Origin: Dalbergia cochinchinensis
Lineage: Eukaryota; Streptophyta; Magnoliopsida; Fabales; Fabaceae
Assembly: GCA_031216125.1 (NCBI GenBank)
Contig: CM062377.1
Coordinates: 72,425,049-72,489,048 of the forward strand
Direction of reading: 5' to 3'
DNA length: 64,000 nucleotides
Part shown: positions 22,201 to 32,320 of the stretch, piece after piece
Position numbering within the stretch: position 1 is the stretch's first letter
How the letters are laid out: every line of letters starts with the position of its first letter
The notes under the pieces: generated by a model
Databases searched by the model: none
Told to the model about the DNA's origin: nothing
Seen by the model: only the letters and a program-made list of their open reading frames with translations
Made by a program: the position numbers and the translations under genes

Positions 22201-24436
22201 CTATAATCAGGATATATGGGCTTTGTGTGCAGACTTACTTGGAGTAGTTCCAGACGAGAAAGACATAAAAGGATTCTCCATAAATTTGAATTGGTTCACA
22301 AATACATTCAAGAGATTACCACATAATGTTGATGAGCAAATGATTATTCGATACACCAGAGCGTACATAATGGTTCTATTTGGTGGGATTTTGTTCCCTG
22401 ATAAATCAGGATTTATGGTGCATATGAAGTGGCTCCCTCTTCTCATGAATTTTAATGGGACTGCAAACTTTAGTTGGGGGTCTGCAGTTCTATGATCCCT
22501 TTATCGTGAGCTTTGTCGTGCGGTGAAATACAATGTCACCGAGATTGCAGGTTGTTTACCACTTCTACAGTCTTGGGCATGGTATAGAATACCTGAATTG
22601 GCCCCTGGACAACACCATCCAATCACTTTTCCATTGGCACTGAGGTACATATTTATGTGAATGTGTTAGATTTGTTATTTACTTGTATGCGTGCAAATTG
22701 TAATTAGGAAAACTAATTATGTACATTTCAGGTGGAGGCATTTCAGGTATTCGACGAGCGTGGACAGAAATAAGCTACTACGATATAGGCAGATCATTGA
22801 TTCGATTGGCATCACTGGGGTAAGCTGCATATAACGAAAATACTATTAACTATTCTACTAAGTTGCTTTCAGTTGTGAATCTAATATTTCTTATGGATTG
22901 TTTCAGTTTAGGTGGACGCCGTACAGATGCGATGAGGTCAGGGACGTTACACCTCCCTTTGTTTATGAGGAGGTTGATGTCTGGATATCTGTGACTGCAC
23001 TCATACACTTTGCCGTGGTTGAATGGCATGCGGCTGACCGTGTGGTCCGACAGTTTGGTGGAGCCCAGCATATACCGACCGTCCCGATAAACATTGATCG
23101 GCTGCACGCCAAGGATGGTCGAGGGGATCTACATATATGGTGGCCTGAGTTTCATGTCACATGGCATCAGGCATGGGAGGCACGTAGGGAGCGACGGGTT
23201 CAATATCCGCTACCTGATGATGATCGGCCATCTGTCGAGTATTTCCAGTGGTACTTGTCAGTGGCTAATAGATTTTTGTCGTTGGATGGAGTCCCCCAGG
23301 ATCCAGAGGTTAGAGACTTGCCAGATGGTGTACCAGACCAAGCCCCACCACCACCAGACATTGGACACCCTGCTGATGTCCTAGATCGACGATCTTTTGC
23401 TCGTCATGTGCGTGCTAGCAAACGACAGTACCCAGATGAGGCACTTGGTGATGATGCAGGTGGGTTGGATGATGATGATGATCATGCCGATGTACAGCCC
23501 CAGCCCCAGCCCTCGCCCCGGCCCCGGCCTCGACCCCGAGCCCGGCCAAAGGGGAGTCATCAACGCCAGCCAGAGACTAGTCATCAGCGCTAGCCAGAGA
23601 CTAGTCATCAGCACCAGCCAGAGCCTAGTCATCAGCCGCAGGTAGATTCGAGCCACCACCCTGAGTTTCAGTCATTTCGTGTGCATCAGCCGACACCTAC
23701 ATACCCTAGCCAACAGTTCATAGTGGGCTCCAGTCACCCGTTCATGACGGACCCCAGCCAGCAGTTCATGTCAGGCCCTAGCCATCAGTATATGGCGGGC
23801 CCCAGCCAGCAGCAGTTTGTGACAGGCCTCTCCCAGTAGCATTACATGACTGATCCGTCCCAACAGCATTACATGACTGATCTGTCGCAGCAGCAGTTCA
23901 TGGCGGGCCCTAGCCAGCAGTTCATGACCCCGAGCCAGCAGTTTATGGCCGACCCTAGTCATCAGTTCATTTCAGATTCATTTGTCCACCCGAGTCCGGC
24001 GCATCAGTTTGTGACTGGTCTGGGCCAGGGTGATATAGCACGACATATATCTTTCAGTCCACAGTTCCCTTCAGTTTCTGACGTGGTGGCATTCTTACAG
24101 TCATCCAGTACAGGGAGATCTATCTCAGTGCTTCAGCCACCAGATCATTGCTATCGACCATCAGCTGAGCATATCCCAGCACCCTCTCATTAGGGCTCTT
24201 CTCGTCAGGGGCATCAGGCACAGGCATAGGCAGGGGACCAAGAGGACGATCAGGAGGAGGATGACGCCGAGCAGGAAGGGGATGGAGATGAGGAAGAAGA
24301 GGATGAGGATGAGGATGAGGATTCTGATGAGGAGGAGGAGCAGCTACATCGCAGGCCTGTACGACAGATTGTATATTGCCGTTGTGTCACAGGGAGTCAC
24401 ATTGCTGGCCCCAGACGCAACAGGCGTGGCGGATAG
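19222..24436 (+). pseudogene. Plant mobile domain (PMD, MAIN-like) gene of the MULE, inactivated by stops
   Basis: Proposed exons are 19222-19281 (MDYLYRLNFV...), 21911-22644, 22732-22819 and 22907-24436. All have GT-AG borders, and the phases close to about 803 codons if stops are ignored. Exon 2 opens DTRILKARR and carries the PMD core: MEPFLKQAGFWYI, then ALVERWRPESHTFHFPYGEC and the DVVFQLGLRVDG block. Exon 3 gives LRWRHFRYSTSVDRNKLL and exon 4 FRWTPYRCDEV. The tail is a Gln/Pro-rich array of SQQFM-type repeats, an Asp/Glu run and a basic end. In-frame stops: TGA 22493, TAG 23591, 23837, 24191 and 24227. The 23591 stop sits in a duplicated peptide whose sister copy has CAG. PMD proteins also occur as host genes (MAIN, MAIL1) acting in transposon silencing. 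Intron 1 is 2.6 kb and mostly tandem repeat. Confidence 0.85.
19561..21860 (+). repeat. Five tandem copies of a ~460-bp unit inside PMD intron 1
   Basis: The marker GTCACATGGTTTTAGGCTC recurs at 19561, 20024, 20487, 20944 and 21407, giving periods of 463, 463, 457 and 463 bases. The fifth copy ends near 21860. Copies differ by only a few substitutions and by a 6-base change in the number of TTTTAG units. The unit is AT-rich, free of long ORFs, and full of TTTTAGTTTTAGTT phrases, giving the coding strand a T-rich, intron-like character throughout. The array fills most of the 2629-base intron. Confidence 0.95.
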
Positions 24437-24867
24437 TGCTTATCATGATTATGTATTTTAGTTTTTTATTATGTACTTAAGACTTTACCTGATTATATGG
24501 TGGTTATGTACTATGGACTTTTATTATGTACTATGGACTTTTATATTATGTACTTTGTATTAGTGCATATTATATTGTGTAGTTTGAGCTTTGCATGGTT
24601 GCATGTGTCCCACTCTTTCAGTTGTACCCCAGGATCCAGAAGTGGTTACAATTGATTCCCATAAACTTGCATTTCACGATTACAACGTACCAAATTTGCG
24701 GTAATAAATTGACTAATACAAATTCAACTTAACGATAATATTTTTAGTACAACACATAATGGACAACAATAGTAAACTAACTTTAAAAAACTAACACATA
24801 CATGCATAGGGAGCAACAACAGAAAACTAACTGAGTGCCAAATCAAGACATACACACATCAGTCATG

Positions 24868-27431
24868 CTAGCTTAAGGATGGAGCGTGCAGGCATGTCCG
24901 CCTGGTGTGACCCATACCTCTACACAGTCCACAACGTTTTCCCTGGTTCGGATCAGGCTCATCCATTTCATTGTGAATCCTTATGGAAACCGGACGGCCC
25001 TCAAGAGTTCTCTTAAGTGCCGGATTTGGGCGTATAGGAAGCCCAGTGTATGGCGGCCACATTTCTTCATTAGTAATAGCAGAGAATTCGGCTTTGTACA
25101 CGCTGAACACTGACTGCATGGTGTAAACTTCATGAACAAAAGAGCTCCACTCTAGCCGGGCATCAGAACACGCAGCAAGTGCATAGCGGCATGGATAGTG
25201 CAATTTTTGAAATTCCCCACAGTTACACCATCGCTCTGTTAAATGCACTCTGAATTCCCATTGACCCCGACTTCCTATGTCGTCTCGTTCAAACACCAAG
25301 TAATCTAAAGCCTCCCGAGTCACTCGAGTCGTACTCATGATGCGAAGGTGTCGCCTGTTCTCCTCAATTGCATTCAACAGGGTCTCTGAAAATCTCCGGC
25401 CACTTGCAAGTTGCGTTTTTGCCTCTGTGCCCTTTTGGACAAATAACTCAATAAGCCGATAATATGTTGACTTTACTATGGCTGTAATGGGAAGATTTCG
25501 AGTGCCTTTCATAACAGCATTCATACACTGACAAATTTGTTGTCATATGCCCAAAGCGACGACCCTCATCAGCATAGTGAGCCCACTTAATGCGCGGTAT
25601 GTTGTTGGTCCATTCACACATTGCGGGATCCATATGGCCGAATGCCCTAAACCAGTAAAGAAAATTATGCTCAGTCTTTGCATATGCTGCGTTCATTAGC
25701 AATCGCTTTGCATCTTTGTTTTTGAACCTTACAACAAAATTTGATGCAATGTGCCGCGCACAGTATGCATGATAAGCTGCAGGGGGATGCCAGCCACTCC
25801 CTTCGTCTTCTAAAGCTGCTTTGATAGCATGATGCCTATCGGATATGACAAAAATTTCCTCTTGTGGTGTTACATATTGTCGAAGATTTCTCAAGAAAAA
25901 AGGACCATGCTTCTTTTGTCTCCCCCTCCACCACGGCAAATGCAACTGGTAAAATATTTGAGTTGCCATCTTGGGCAATTGCTATCAGTAGTGTTCCGGC
26001 GTACTTACCATAGAGATGTGTCCTATCAATCAAAATAAGTCGTTTGCAATATTTGAAAGCCTCAATACACAGTGGATAGGTCCAGAAAAGTCGGTGGAAC
26101 ATAAAGCAACCCTGATCTACAACATCACCAACATAATATGGTCCAGTTTGCATCTGGACAATAGTACCTAGCATGTACGACTTCAACCCACCCAACCATC
26201 TAGGGAGCTCATTATAGGACTCTTCCCAGTCACCATAAATCATAGCAATAGCTTTTTGTTTTGCCAACCATACCTTTCTATACGTTGTTTTGAACCTCAA
26301 CTCTGACTCCACTGATGCTTGAATAGATTTGATGGTGATCGTCGAATCCGCTTGCACAAGAGGGAATATGTGGGCATAAATAGTATGATAATCTATCTGA
26401 GCATGCCGGTTCATAAACTCTGGGAAGACACATGTATACGGTCCTATGAGCTTTCGCACCTTCCACAACTGTAATTTTTGGCGAAGAGTGACTCGTATAC
26501 TCCAATTACAGTTAATGCCAAACTTCACACACTTGCAATGAAATTTTTTGTGATCGGACTCATAAACTTTATATTGAACGCCTCTGCGAATGCTGTAATG
26601 CTTAACAGCAAACAAAACTTCATCTTTGTTGTGAAACACTTGACCGAGTGCCAAATCACTTTCCCCCCCAATGCTCGAACCTGCACCAGATGCACCACTC
26701 ACATCAGATCGCATTGCATCTAAATCCACTGCTGAGTAGTGACTAGGATTTTGTCGCGATTGTGATTGGGACTGAGTCTGGGACATTACTTGCTCACCCA
26801 AATTCTGCACATGAAACAACTGCTGATCTTCTTCAATATCATAGTTTGCCACATGATCGGGGTCCTCCTCTTCATCATTTTCATCACCCTGGTGCTGCAC
26901 AATAAAATCAAAATCCCCAACTGGACTAACTTCTGCTATTGGCTGTGGATTTAGAGGTAGTGGCTCTTCATTCTACCTAGCAAAGTGTTCGAAACTTGGA
27001 GAACCTACCTCATGGCGGGAAACTTCAAACGATGGGGCTGCATTAGATATATGAAGCGATGGATCCGGAGCTGAACCTCCAGAGCTAAAAGGGCCATCTT
27101 GGAGCTCAACAAATAGCTCTATTGTCCGAGCTTCAGCAAACGAGTTAAAATAACTGAACATATGATCAACGTGCTCGTCTTTCCGAAGTCGACATCTTTT
27201 ATATCGAATTCCGTTTGGGCCAATATCAATAGGCATCCGATAAAAGATTTTTGAGACTTGTGCGTTGTTTCCCTCATACTCTTCCAATATTAGGCTTTGT
27301 AACTGTAACAAACTAATTGGTGGCCGAACAACCACCCAAGATTGATTCTCACTACAAAACGTCTCTCCCTTAACTGTGTTTGTAATCTCACCATTATAAT
27401 ATATGAGAACATGAATACAGCTCTCTGCCAT
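24868..27431 (-). pseudogene. MULE transposase (PB1-like / MuDR / SWIM / zinc knuckle), frameshifted
   Basis: The start at 27431 opens MAESCIHVLIYYNGEI, a PB1-like N-terminal domain. It is followed by an acidic linker and the MuDR DNA-binding block (ALGQVFHNKDEVLFAVKHYS, then NCNWSIRV). The catalytic core shows LIDRTHLYGKY and VISDRHHAI, with the two expected Asp residues. Next come the YCARHIASNF block, a SWIM finger (WCNCGEFQKLHYPC) and a zinc knuckle (CGLCRGMGHTRRTC). Defects: TAG at 26973-26975; a one-base expansion of an A run (25896-25901) shifting frame after WSFFL; a second frameshift near 25527 inside the TTNLSxCMN block. The Gly after the first Asp is Arg, and the SWIM His is Tyr (CRYAL). 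In intact relatives the product cuts and pastes the element. It converges with the PMD gene. Confidence 0.9.
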
Positions 27432-27496
27432 TTCTCTATGGAAAACACTCGATCCACAAATTCTTCCAATGGCAAAGTTGATCTACGGGAGCCTTC

Positions 27497-27504
27497 TATT
27501 TATA
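27497..27504 (-). promoter_or_regulatory. TATA box of the MULE transposase gene
   Basis: TATAAATA on the minus strand, 66 bases upstream of the ATG at 27431 and just inside the right palindrome array. This mirrors the arrangement at the PMD end. Confidence 0.6.
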
Positions 27505-27527
27505 TTGAAAGAGCTGAAGGCAGTTGT

Positions 27528-27860
27528 AGAAGTCGATTATAATTGACTTCAGCGTTGCATGAAAATCGATTATAATAGACTTCATCGACTTCTGTTTAGT
27601 GAAGAAGTCGATTATAATAGACTTCTACATTGTACAGAAGTCGATTATAGTAGACTTCAGAAGTCTATTATAGTAGACTTCTGTACAATGCAGAAGTCGA
27701 TTATAATAGACTTCTTCACTAAACAGAAGTGGATTATAATAGACTTCTGAAGTCTATTATAATCGATTTTCATGCAACGCTGAAGTCAATTATAATCGAC
27801 TTCTTGCGTAACTGAAAGTCAGTTCAATTTTATATGGAAGTCGATTTTAGTCGACTTCTA
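27528..27860. repeat. Right subterminal palindrome array forming one long hairpin
   Basis: About ten copies of motifs such as AGAAGTCGATTATAATAGAC. The array is itself a large inverted repeat centred near 27659-27660. The left arm (about 27530-27658) contains, outward from the centre, TCTACATTGTACAGAAG, CTGTTTAGTGAAG and GCGTTGCATGAAAATCG. The right arm (about 27661-27800) has their complements in order. The right arm has one extra motif of roughly 22 bases. A transcript through it would fold into a hairpin of about 130 bp. Confidence 0.9.
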
Positions 27861-28010
27861 TTTAACCAAAAAAGGACATTTATGTAAACGTTTTTAAACT
27901 GAGACAGTCTCGTAAAATCTGATAGTAAATGATTTATATATGTAAAAAAACCCTTGGGGGGAAGCAACCTAGCTAATTCATGGTCATGAACATTAACTGA
28001 TCGGGTCAGC

Positions 28011-28610
28011 TGAGGATGTAAATGGATTGGATTCGATGGAAAAATAAATCTGAATCAATCACTTTTTAATTTGTTCGAAATGGTGCATATTTATGATTTT
28101 ATTTTACAAAATCCAAACAAATCCAATCAACTTTGGGTTGCTTCGGATCGGGCCATTGGATTTACTTGTTTATTTTTTTTCTTTTAATTTTTACCCAAAA
28201 ATTCAATAAAAATACTCAAAAATGTAAAATATCAAAATTTTGTATAAGTAAATTCTGATATGTTAAGATACTATATTATAATGTGGCATAAGTTTAAAAT
28301 GATAATAATGTGATATTTGTTTGGATCTTAAATTGCATATTAATGATAGTAAATGGTAAATGAATAATGGATATGAATAAATGCTATATAGTTAATAATT
28401 AACAACAACAATAACAATAACAATAATAATATTGGTTTGGGTTGAATTTCATTTGAAGAATACGAATTTGATGACCGAACCAATATGTGATTTGTTCTAG
28501 TTGGATAAGAACCAATTAACCCAATAACCCAATCGAAACCCGACCAATTTAATCGGATTGGTTTAGATTTATCGAGTTCATCTGGTTGGTTTGATCCGCT
28601 TACATTGCTA
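28011..28610. mobile_element. 600-bp hAT-type non-autonomous element, copy 1
   Basis: It starts TGAGGATGTAAATGGATTGG and ends CCGCTTACATTGCTA, imperfect inverted ends. It is flanked by imperfect 8-bp repeats GGGTCAGC (28003-28010) and GGCTCAGG (28611-28618). The interior is homologous over its length to 47198-48010, which confirms the boundaries independently. It contains an ATT/AAC-rich microsatellite (about 28400-28430) and no transposase. It sits 57 bases from the right end of the MULE. Confidence 0.7.
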
Positions 28611-28618
28611 GGCTCAGG

Positions 28619-29420
28619 TGTTAATAATATGGACATACACATGGCGAAAACTCTTAAGAAACATGAATCTATTACCGGCGGAGTTCCTTTAAATTGGCAT
28701 CTAGCAATCATTAGCTAGAGGTTATGGTACCAAATCATCTTCTGATAATAACATCTGAGGCAGGAAAAAATATAATATAAATTGAAATGGCTCAACAAAG
28801 AAAGCAAAGCATGAAAATTCAGTAATGATAATAATGGGCAACATCAAAAGGTGTTATAGTGCATCTCGCCCCTTGAGATTGTCCATGACCAGATTAAATC
28901 TAGCTCCACCATTTGAACTGCTTTTGGCTTAAATAGAAACCTGGGCTCGATCATCTGCAAGTACTGCAGAAGTGGCACTTTTTAGCTTCTTCCATTTTTT
29001 ATGATAGTGCCAGGCACGCATGCAACTGACATCGGCTGCTGCAGAGGCCATACTCAGGTAGGCCCCGTAGTCCCTTACCAAAATATTTATCAACCTCAAT
29101 TTGAATTGAACCATACATGCAATGTGTGCTTGTGATAGCGTGACAAAAGGAAGCAATCAAGTAACTTGGTGATTGACAATGTAGAAGTAGAGAATATGGG
29201 AAAGGAAAATGGGGAATGAACGCATGGTCAGTCATTTCCCCCCTCGACCAATGTAGGAAAATTGTTACGCCAGTCCATTAGAGTCTTACTTTAATTTGTT
29301 ATACTTACATGTGAAAACCTGACACCAAAAATCCATCACTAAATTTATTTTTTTTATGGGTTCCAAATGCATCATTATCCATAATATGACTATCAGACTG
29401 ATAGTACATATATATGACTA
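28619..29420. other. Unassigned stretch with one unrecognised ORF
   Basis: The minus-strand ORF at 28929-29156 (75 codons, ending LADDRAQVSI) has a less AT-biased composition than its surroundings and could be a gene fragment. I do not recognise it and see no partner exon. Otherwise nothing was found. Confidence 0.3.
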
Positions 29421-29427
29421 ACTAAAT

Positions 29428-29477
29428 CACGCAATAAGCGTGATTACTAATTCACGCAATAAGCGTGATTACTAATT
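29428..29477. repeat. 25-bp tandem repeat, two copies, each containing a hairpin
   Basis: The unit CACGCAATAAGCGTGATTAC... occurs at 29428 and 29453. Within it AATCACGC and GCGTGATT are inverted around a short loop. It lies at the apparent left edge of the second PMD-bearing element. Confidence 0.75.
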
Positions 29478-29920
29478 CACAAAAAAAAAAACCACTTACA
29501 AAAACAAATAAAACCACCTGTTGCACCTGCAAAAATGATGATGATGCCACTTCCGTGATTTTAATGAACCCTGCTGTACATACCTGCAAAAATGAAATCA
29601 CGCTACTTCATGATTTTCAAAATCTCAACACTAGCGAGATTCTTTCATCACATCACTCACGGGAGCTTCCACTTGCTCATGCGTCTGGAGTCTATGAACC
29701 AGGGACCTGCATAGCGCACGCCAACTGGGAGCAGGGCCAGCGTCCGAAGCAGCAGGGAGTAGCCACACAAGCACAAAGTGCAGCGCTTTCAACTCCTTGT
29801 CAGTGTGCAGTGCGAACATAGCTGGAGCATGGAAATCTCGCATGTGGCGTTATTTCAGAAAGCAAAGAATCTCTGCGACAACGTTACTTCATGCCGGGAA
29901 GTGGTGTTGCATGCCTCGAG

Positions 29921-29928
29921 TATAAATA
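29921..29928 (+). promoter_or_regulatory. TATA box of the second PMD pseudogene
   Basis: TATAAATA in the context CTCGAGTATAAATAGACGCC, about 150 bases upstream of the proposed first ATG at 30070. It sits in a locally GC-richer stretch, unlike its AT-rich surroundings. Confidence 0.55.
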
Positions 29929-30069
29929 GACGCCATGGGAGAAGGCAAGCCCGAAGAGAGTTTTAGCGGTTTGAAAAAAATTTGGAGAAGAGCCTGAAGA
30001 CCCGAAGGTCTGTTCTTTACATTTACACAGAGCGTTACTCTTTTAGTATTTGAAATAAAAAGTTTATGT

Positions 30070-30940
30070 ATGGCTCTTGATAGAACAATAATTTCGGGAG
30101 AACATGTATTCGAGTAGATTCATCAAAATATTGTAAGTATTTCATTTTATATTTAACATTTTATATAAAAATTAAAGATTAAATTTTATTTTGCACATGT
30201 ATTTTTTTATATAAAAAATTAAGTATTAAATACTGTAAGTAGGGTATTTCATTTTATATTTAACATTATATGTAATTTTATTTAACATTTTTTTATAAAA
30301 AACTAAATATTAAATTGTCTAAGCAGACTCTTCTTCTATAATGATTAATTTTATTTTGCATATGTATTTTTAAAAAAGCATAAAGATTAAATTTAAGTAT
30401 TTAATTAATATACATTTTACCTTTCTAACAGGAAAAAGATTTATTGTAGTCTCGTCACCTATATATAAAGTCACCAAAAACAGAGATTCATGAGCACTTA
30501 TGATAAGCCAGTCTCTACTGTGTTTCTCAGATTTGTGAATTAGAAATAAATAGACCTCTTATAAATGCTTTAGTGGAAAGTTGGAGACCGAAAACTCATA
30601 CATTTCACTTTCTAGTTGGGGAGTGCTCAATAACATTAGATGATGTCGCCATTATACTTGGACTTTATATAGAAGGTTTACTGGTCATTGGAATTGCTAA
30701 TGGCACTACTATAGTACTTTAGAATATGTGTGAACAACTACTTGGTGGTTGGCCAGATCTGACTGATCTTGTGGCTGGAGAAATCAAACTTGAATGGTTT
30801 GATTTTCATGTAAATAATCTCGAAACAAATTATGAGGAGCTAATAATATTTAATGTCCGTAGCTATATACTAGCTCTATTTGGGCATTTTCTAATGTCGA
30901 ATAAGAGCACATCAATGATTCACGGAAAGCGAAAGGCGTA
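30070..30940 (+). pseudogene. Second PMD (MAIN-like) pseudogene
   Basis: The proposed exon 1, 30070-30132, encodes MALDRTIISGEHVFE, then an in-frame TAG at 30115 and IHQNI before a good donor (gtaagt). The intron 30133-30530 holds degenerate repeats of TTTCATTTTATATTTAACAT. Exon 2 begins after ttctcag at 30531 and reads ALVESWRPKTHTFHF, then SITLDDVAIILGLYIEG and CEQLLGGWPDL, a PMD core. A TAG at 30720 interrupts it just before NMCEQLLG. The reading fades after about 30940, and the distal half of the gene is missing. It is clearly related to, but strongly diverged from, the PMD gene at 19.2-24.4 kb. Confidence 0.72.
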
Positions 30941-31720
30941 GGAGAAGCAATAGTCCCCTCCCACATTGGATGAGAGAATTTGGGTCTGGTTTACGAAAAA
31001 TTATTTCTGCTCCCATTAGATTGAGCCTTTCAGGAAAGAAGTCGCCGAAGGGGAAATAGTCTTTTTATCTTTTTTTATGTGTATGACATGTAGTTATTTT
31101 ATCTTTTTTTGAATGAGATGTAATTATGATTATTTCCTTTGAGCAAATTTATTATCTTTATTTTCATTCAGATTTTGAAATTTATTTTTTCATTTTGAAA
31201 GTGGTTATTTCAGCCAACAATACTAATTGGCACGTTAACAAACTATTACAAACATGACAATAATATTAATAACAATCTAATAAGGATTACAAAGAACATA
31301 ATAGATAGGCTAATAAGCTATTACAAACAAAACTCCTAAGAAAGGGGAAAAAAAAGAATGGGACACTTTTTCTGCGGATCGAAAATGTGACACTTTTTTG
31401 TGTATACACCACTTTTTTAGGATTGAAAAAAATATACCGACAAAAAATGAAAAAAAAGAAGAAGATTTCTATTTTTCTCGTATTCTAATCTTGCCACAAG
31501 CGAGTTATATATTTTATAATTTTTTGTACAAATCTTGCCAAAGAAGAGTTTAGTTTTTTAAATTATTAAAACTTTTCTTATGAAATCTCGTAACAGGCAG
31601 GCTTTGTCTTTTCAAATTATTGAAATTATCTTTTCAAAAAATCTCTGTACATGCGAGATTTATAAAAATAACATATGATGCGAGATTTCTCCAACCAATA
31701 TACATGTAATTTTTGCCACA

Positions 31721-32140
31721 GATCCATTCGTTTGTATTTCACACACTCAGATCCAATATTAAAATAACTGAACCACATGTTTTTCCTTTTGTTTTTGGGA
31801 TGAATAAATGGAATGATGGAACACGTAAATAATAAGGATTTAACTCCTCTAACATTTCTCTTTTACAATTACAAAAAGTGGACTGCAGTCATCACATGAT
31901 CTATACACACTAATAGCTGGAAAAATCTTAATGTTTAGAGAACACAACCTCTTGGTCATGCGTTCGCATATTTTCCAACCTTGATCATTGGTGGACCAAA
32001 TATTTATAATGATTAGAATTTTCTGAGCGATCACATGATATTAAAGATTATATAATTGGATTTAAATGGCCATACGCATCATTTAAAAGCTATAAACGTA
32101 GCATTCGTCCATCGAAATTAGAGAAGACCGTCTGTTTGAA
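31721..32140. other. Short unassigned stretch between the second PMD element and the copia element
   Basis: No gene or repeat recognised. The last five bases before the copia element (32141-32145, CTATG) are its target-site duplication. Confidence 0.4.
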
Positions 32141-32145
32141 CTATG

Positions 32146-32313
32146 TATTGAGAAAAGGTAAAGTACTGAGTAATTTTTCTCTTAGTTTTGAATGAAGTGG
32201 AGATATAAATATATACTGTTTTGAGAACTAGAGTTAGTAAACTCTAACAACCTAACTCATGACTCTAACAACCTAACCCATCTTAAAATAATAGCTAACT
32301 ATCATGTCTAATA
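32146..32313 (-). repeat. 3' LTR of the copia element
   Basis: 168 bp, from TATTAGACATG at 32313 to CTCAATA at 32146 read on the minus strand. It is preceded inside by the purine tract GAGGGGGAG (32314-32322). It contains a tandem TCTAACAACCTAAC-type repeat. Confidence 0.93.
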
Positions 32314-32320
32314 CTCCCCC

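Larger units (their letters stand above)
18681..27953. mobile_element. 9.3-kb autonomous-type Mutator element (MULE) carrying PMD and transposase genes
   Basis: The left end reads GGGTTTTTTTACA and the right end TGTAAAAAAACCC, a 13-bp perfect terminal inverted repeat. Flanks are TTGGGGAA (18673-18680) and TTGGGGGGAA (27954-27963), a target-site duplication of the expected 8-10 bp that differs only in the length of a G run. From left to right: palindrome array, TATA box, PMD gene (plus), transposase gene (minus), TATA box, palindrome array and hairpin. The genes converge near 24.45-24.87 kb. Mutator elements carrying PMD (MAIN-like) genes are known in plants. Both genes here are broken, so this copy is not autonomous now. 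Confidence 0.88.
29428..31720 (+). mobile_element. Decayed PMD-bearing transposon, probably a second Mutator-type element (ends approximate)
   Basis: The segment repeats the plan of the left half of the 18.7-28.0 kb element: short hairpin repeats at the edge, a TATA box, a short first exon, an intron of degenerate AT-rich repeats, and a PMD exon. At the right side, degenerate AATCTCGCATG-like motifs recur (31470-31700). Related motifs (CACGCTACTTCATGATTT, AATCTCGCATG) occur at 29590-29850. No transposase and no clear terminal repeat or duplication was found, so class and boundaries are inferred from layout. Confidence 0.45.

Noticed and set aside
23381..23659. Opposite-strand and other-frame ORFs in the PMD tail
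   Set aside because: Produced by the Gln/Pro-rich repeats of the PMD C-terminus read in other frames.
29428..29477. CRISPR-like short repeats
   Set aside because: Only two direct copies with no spacers, in a plant nuclear context; a small tandem repeat.
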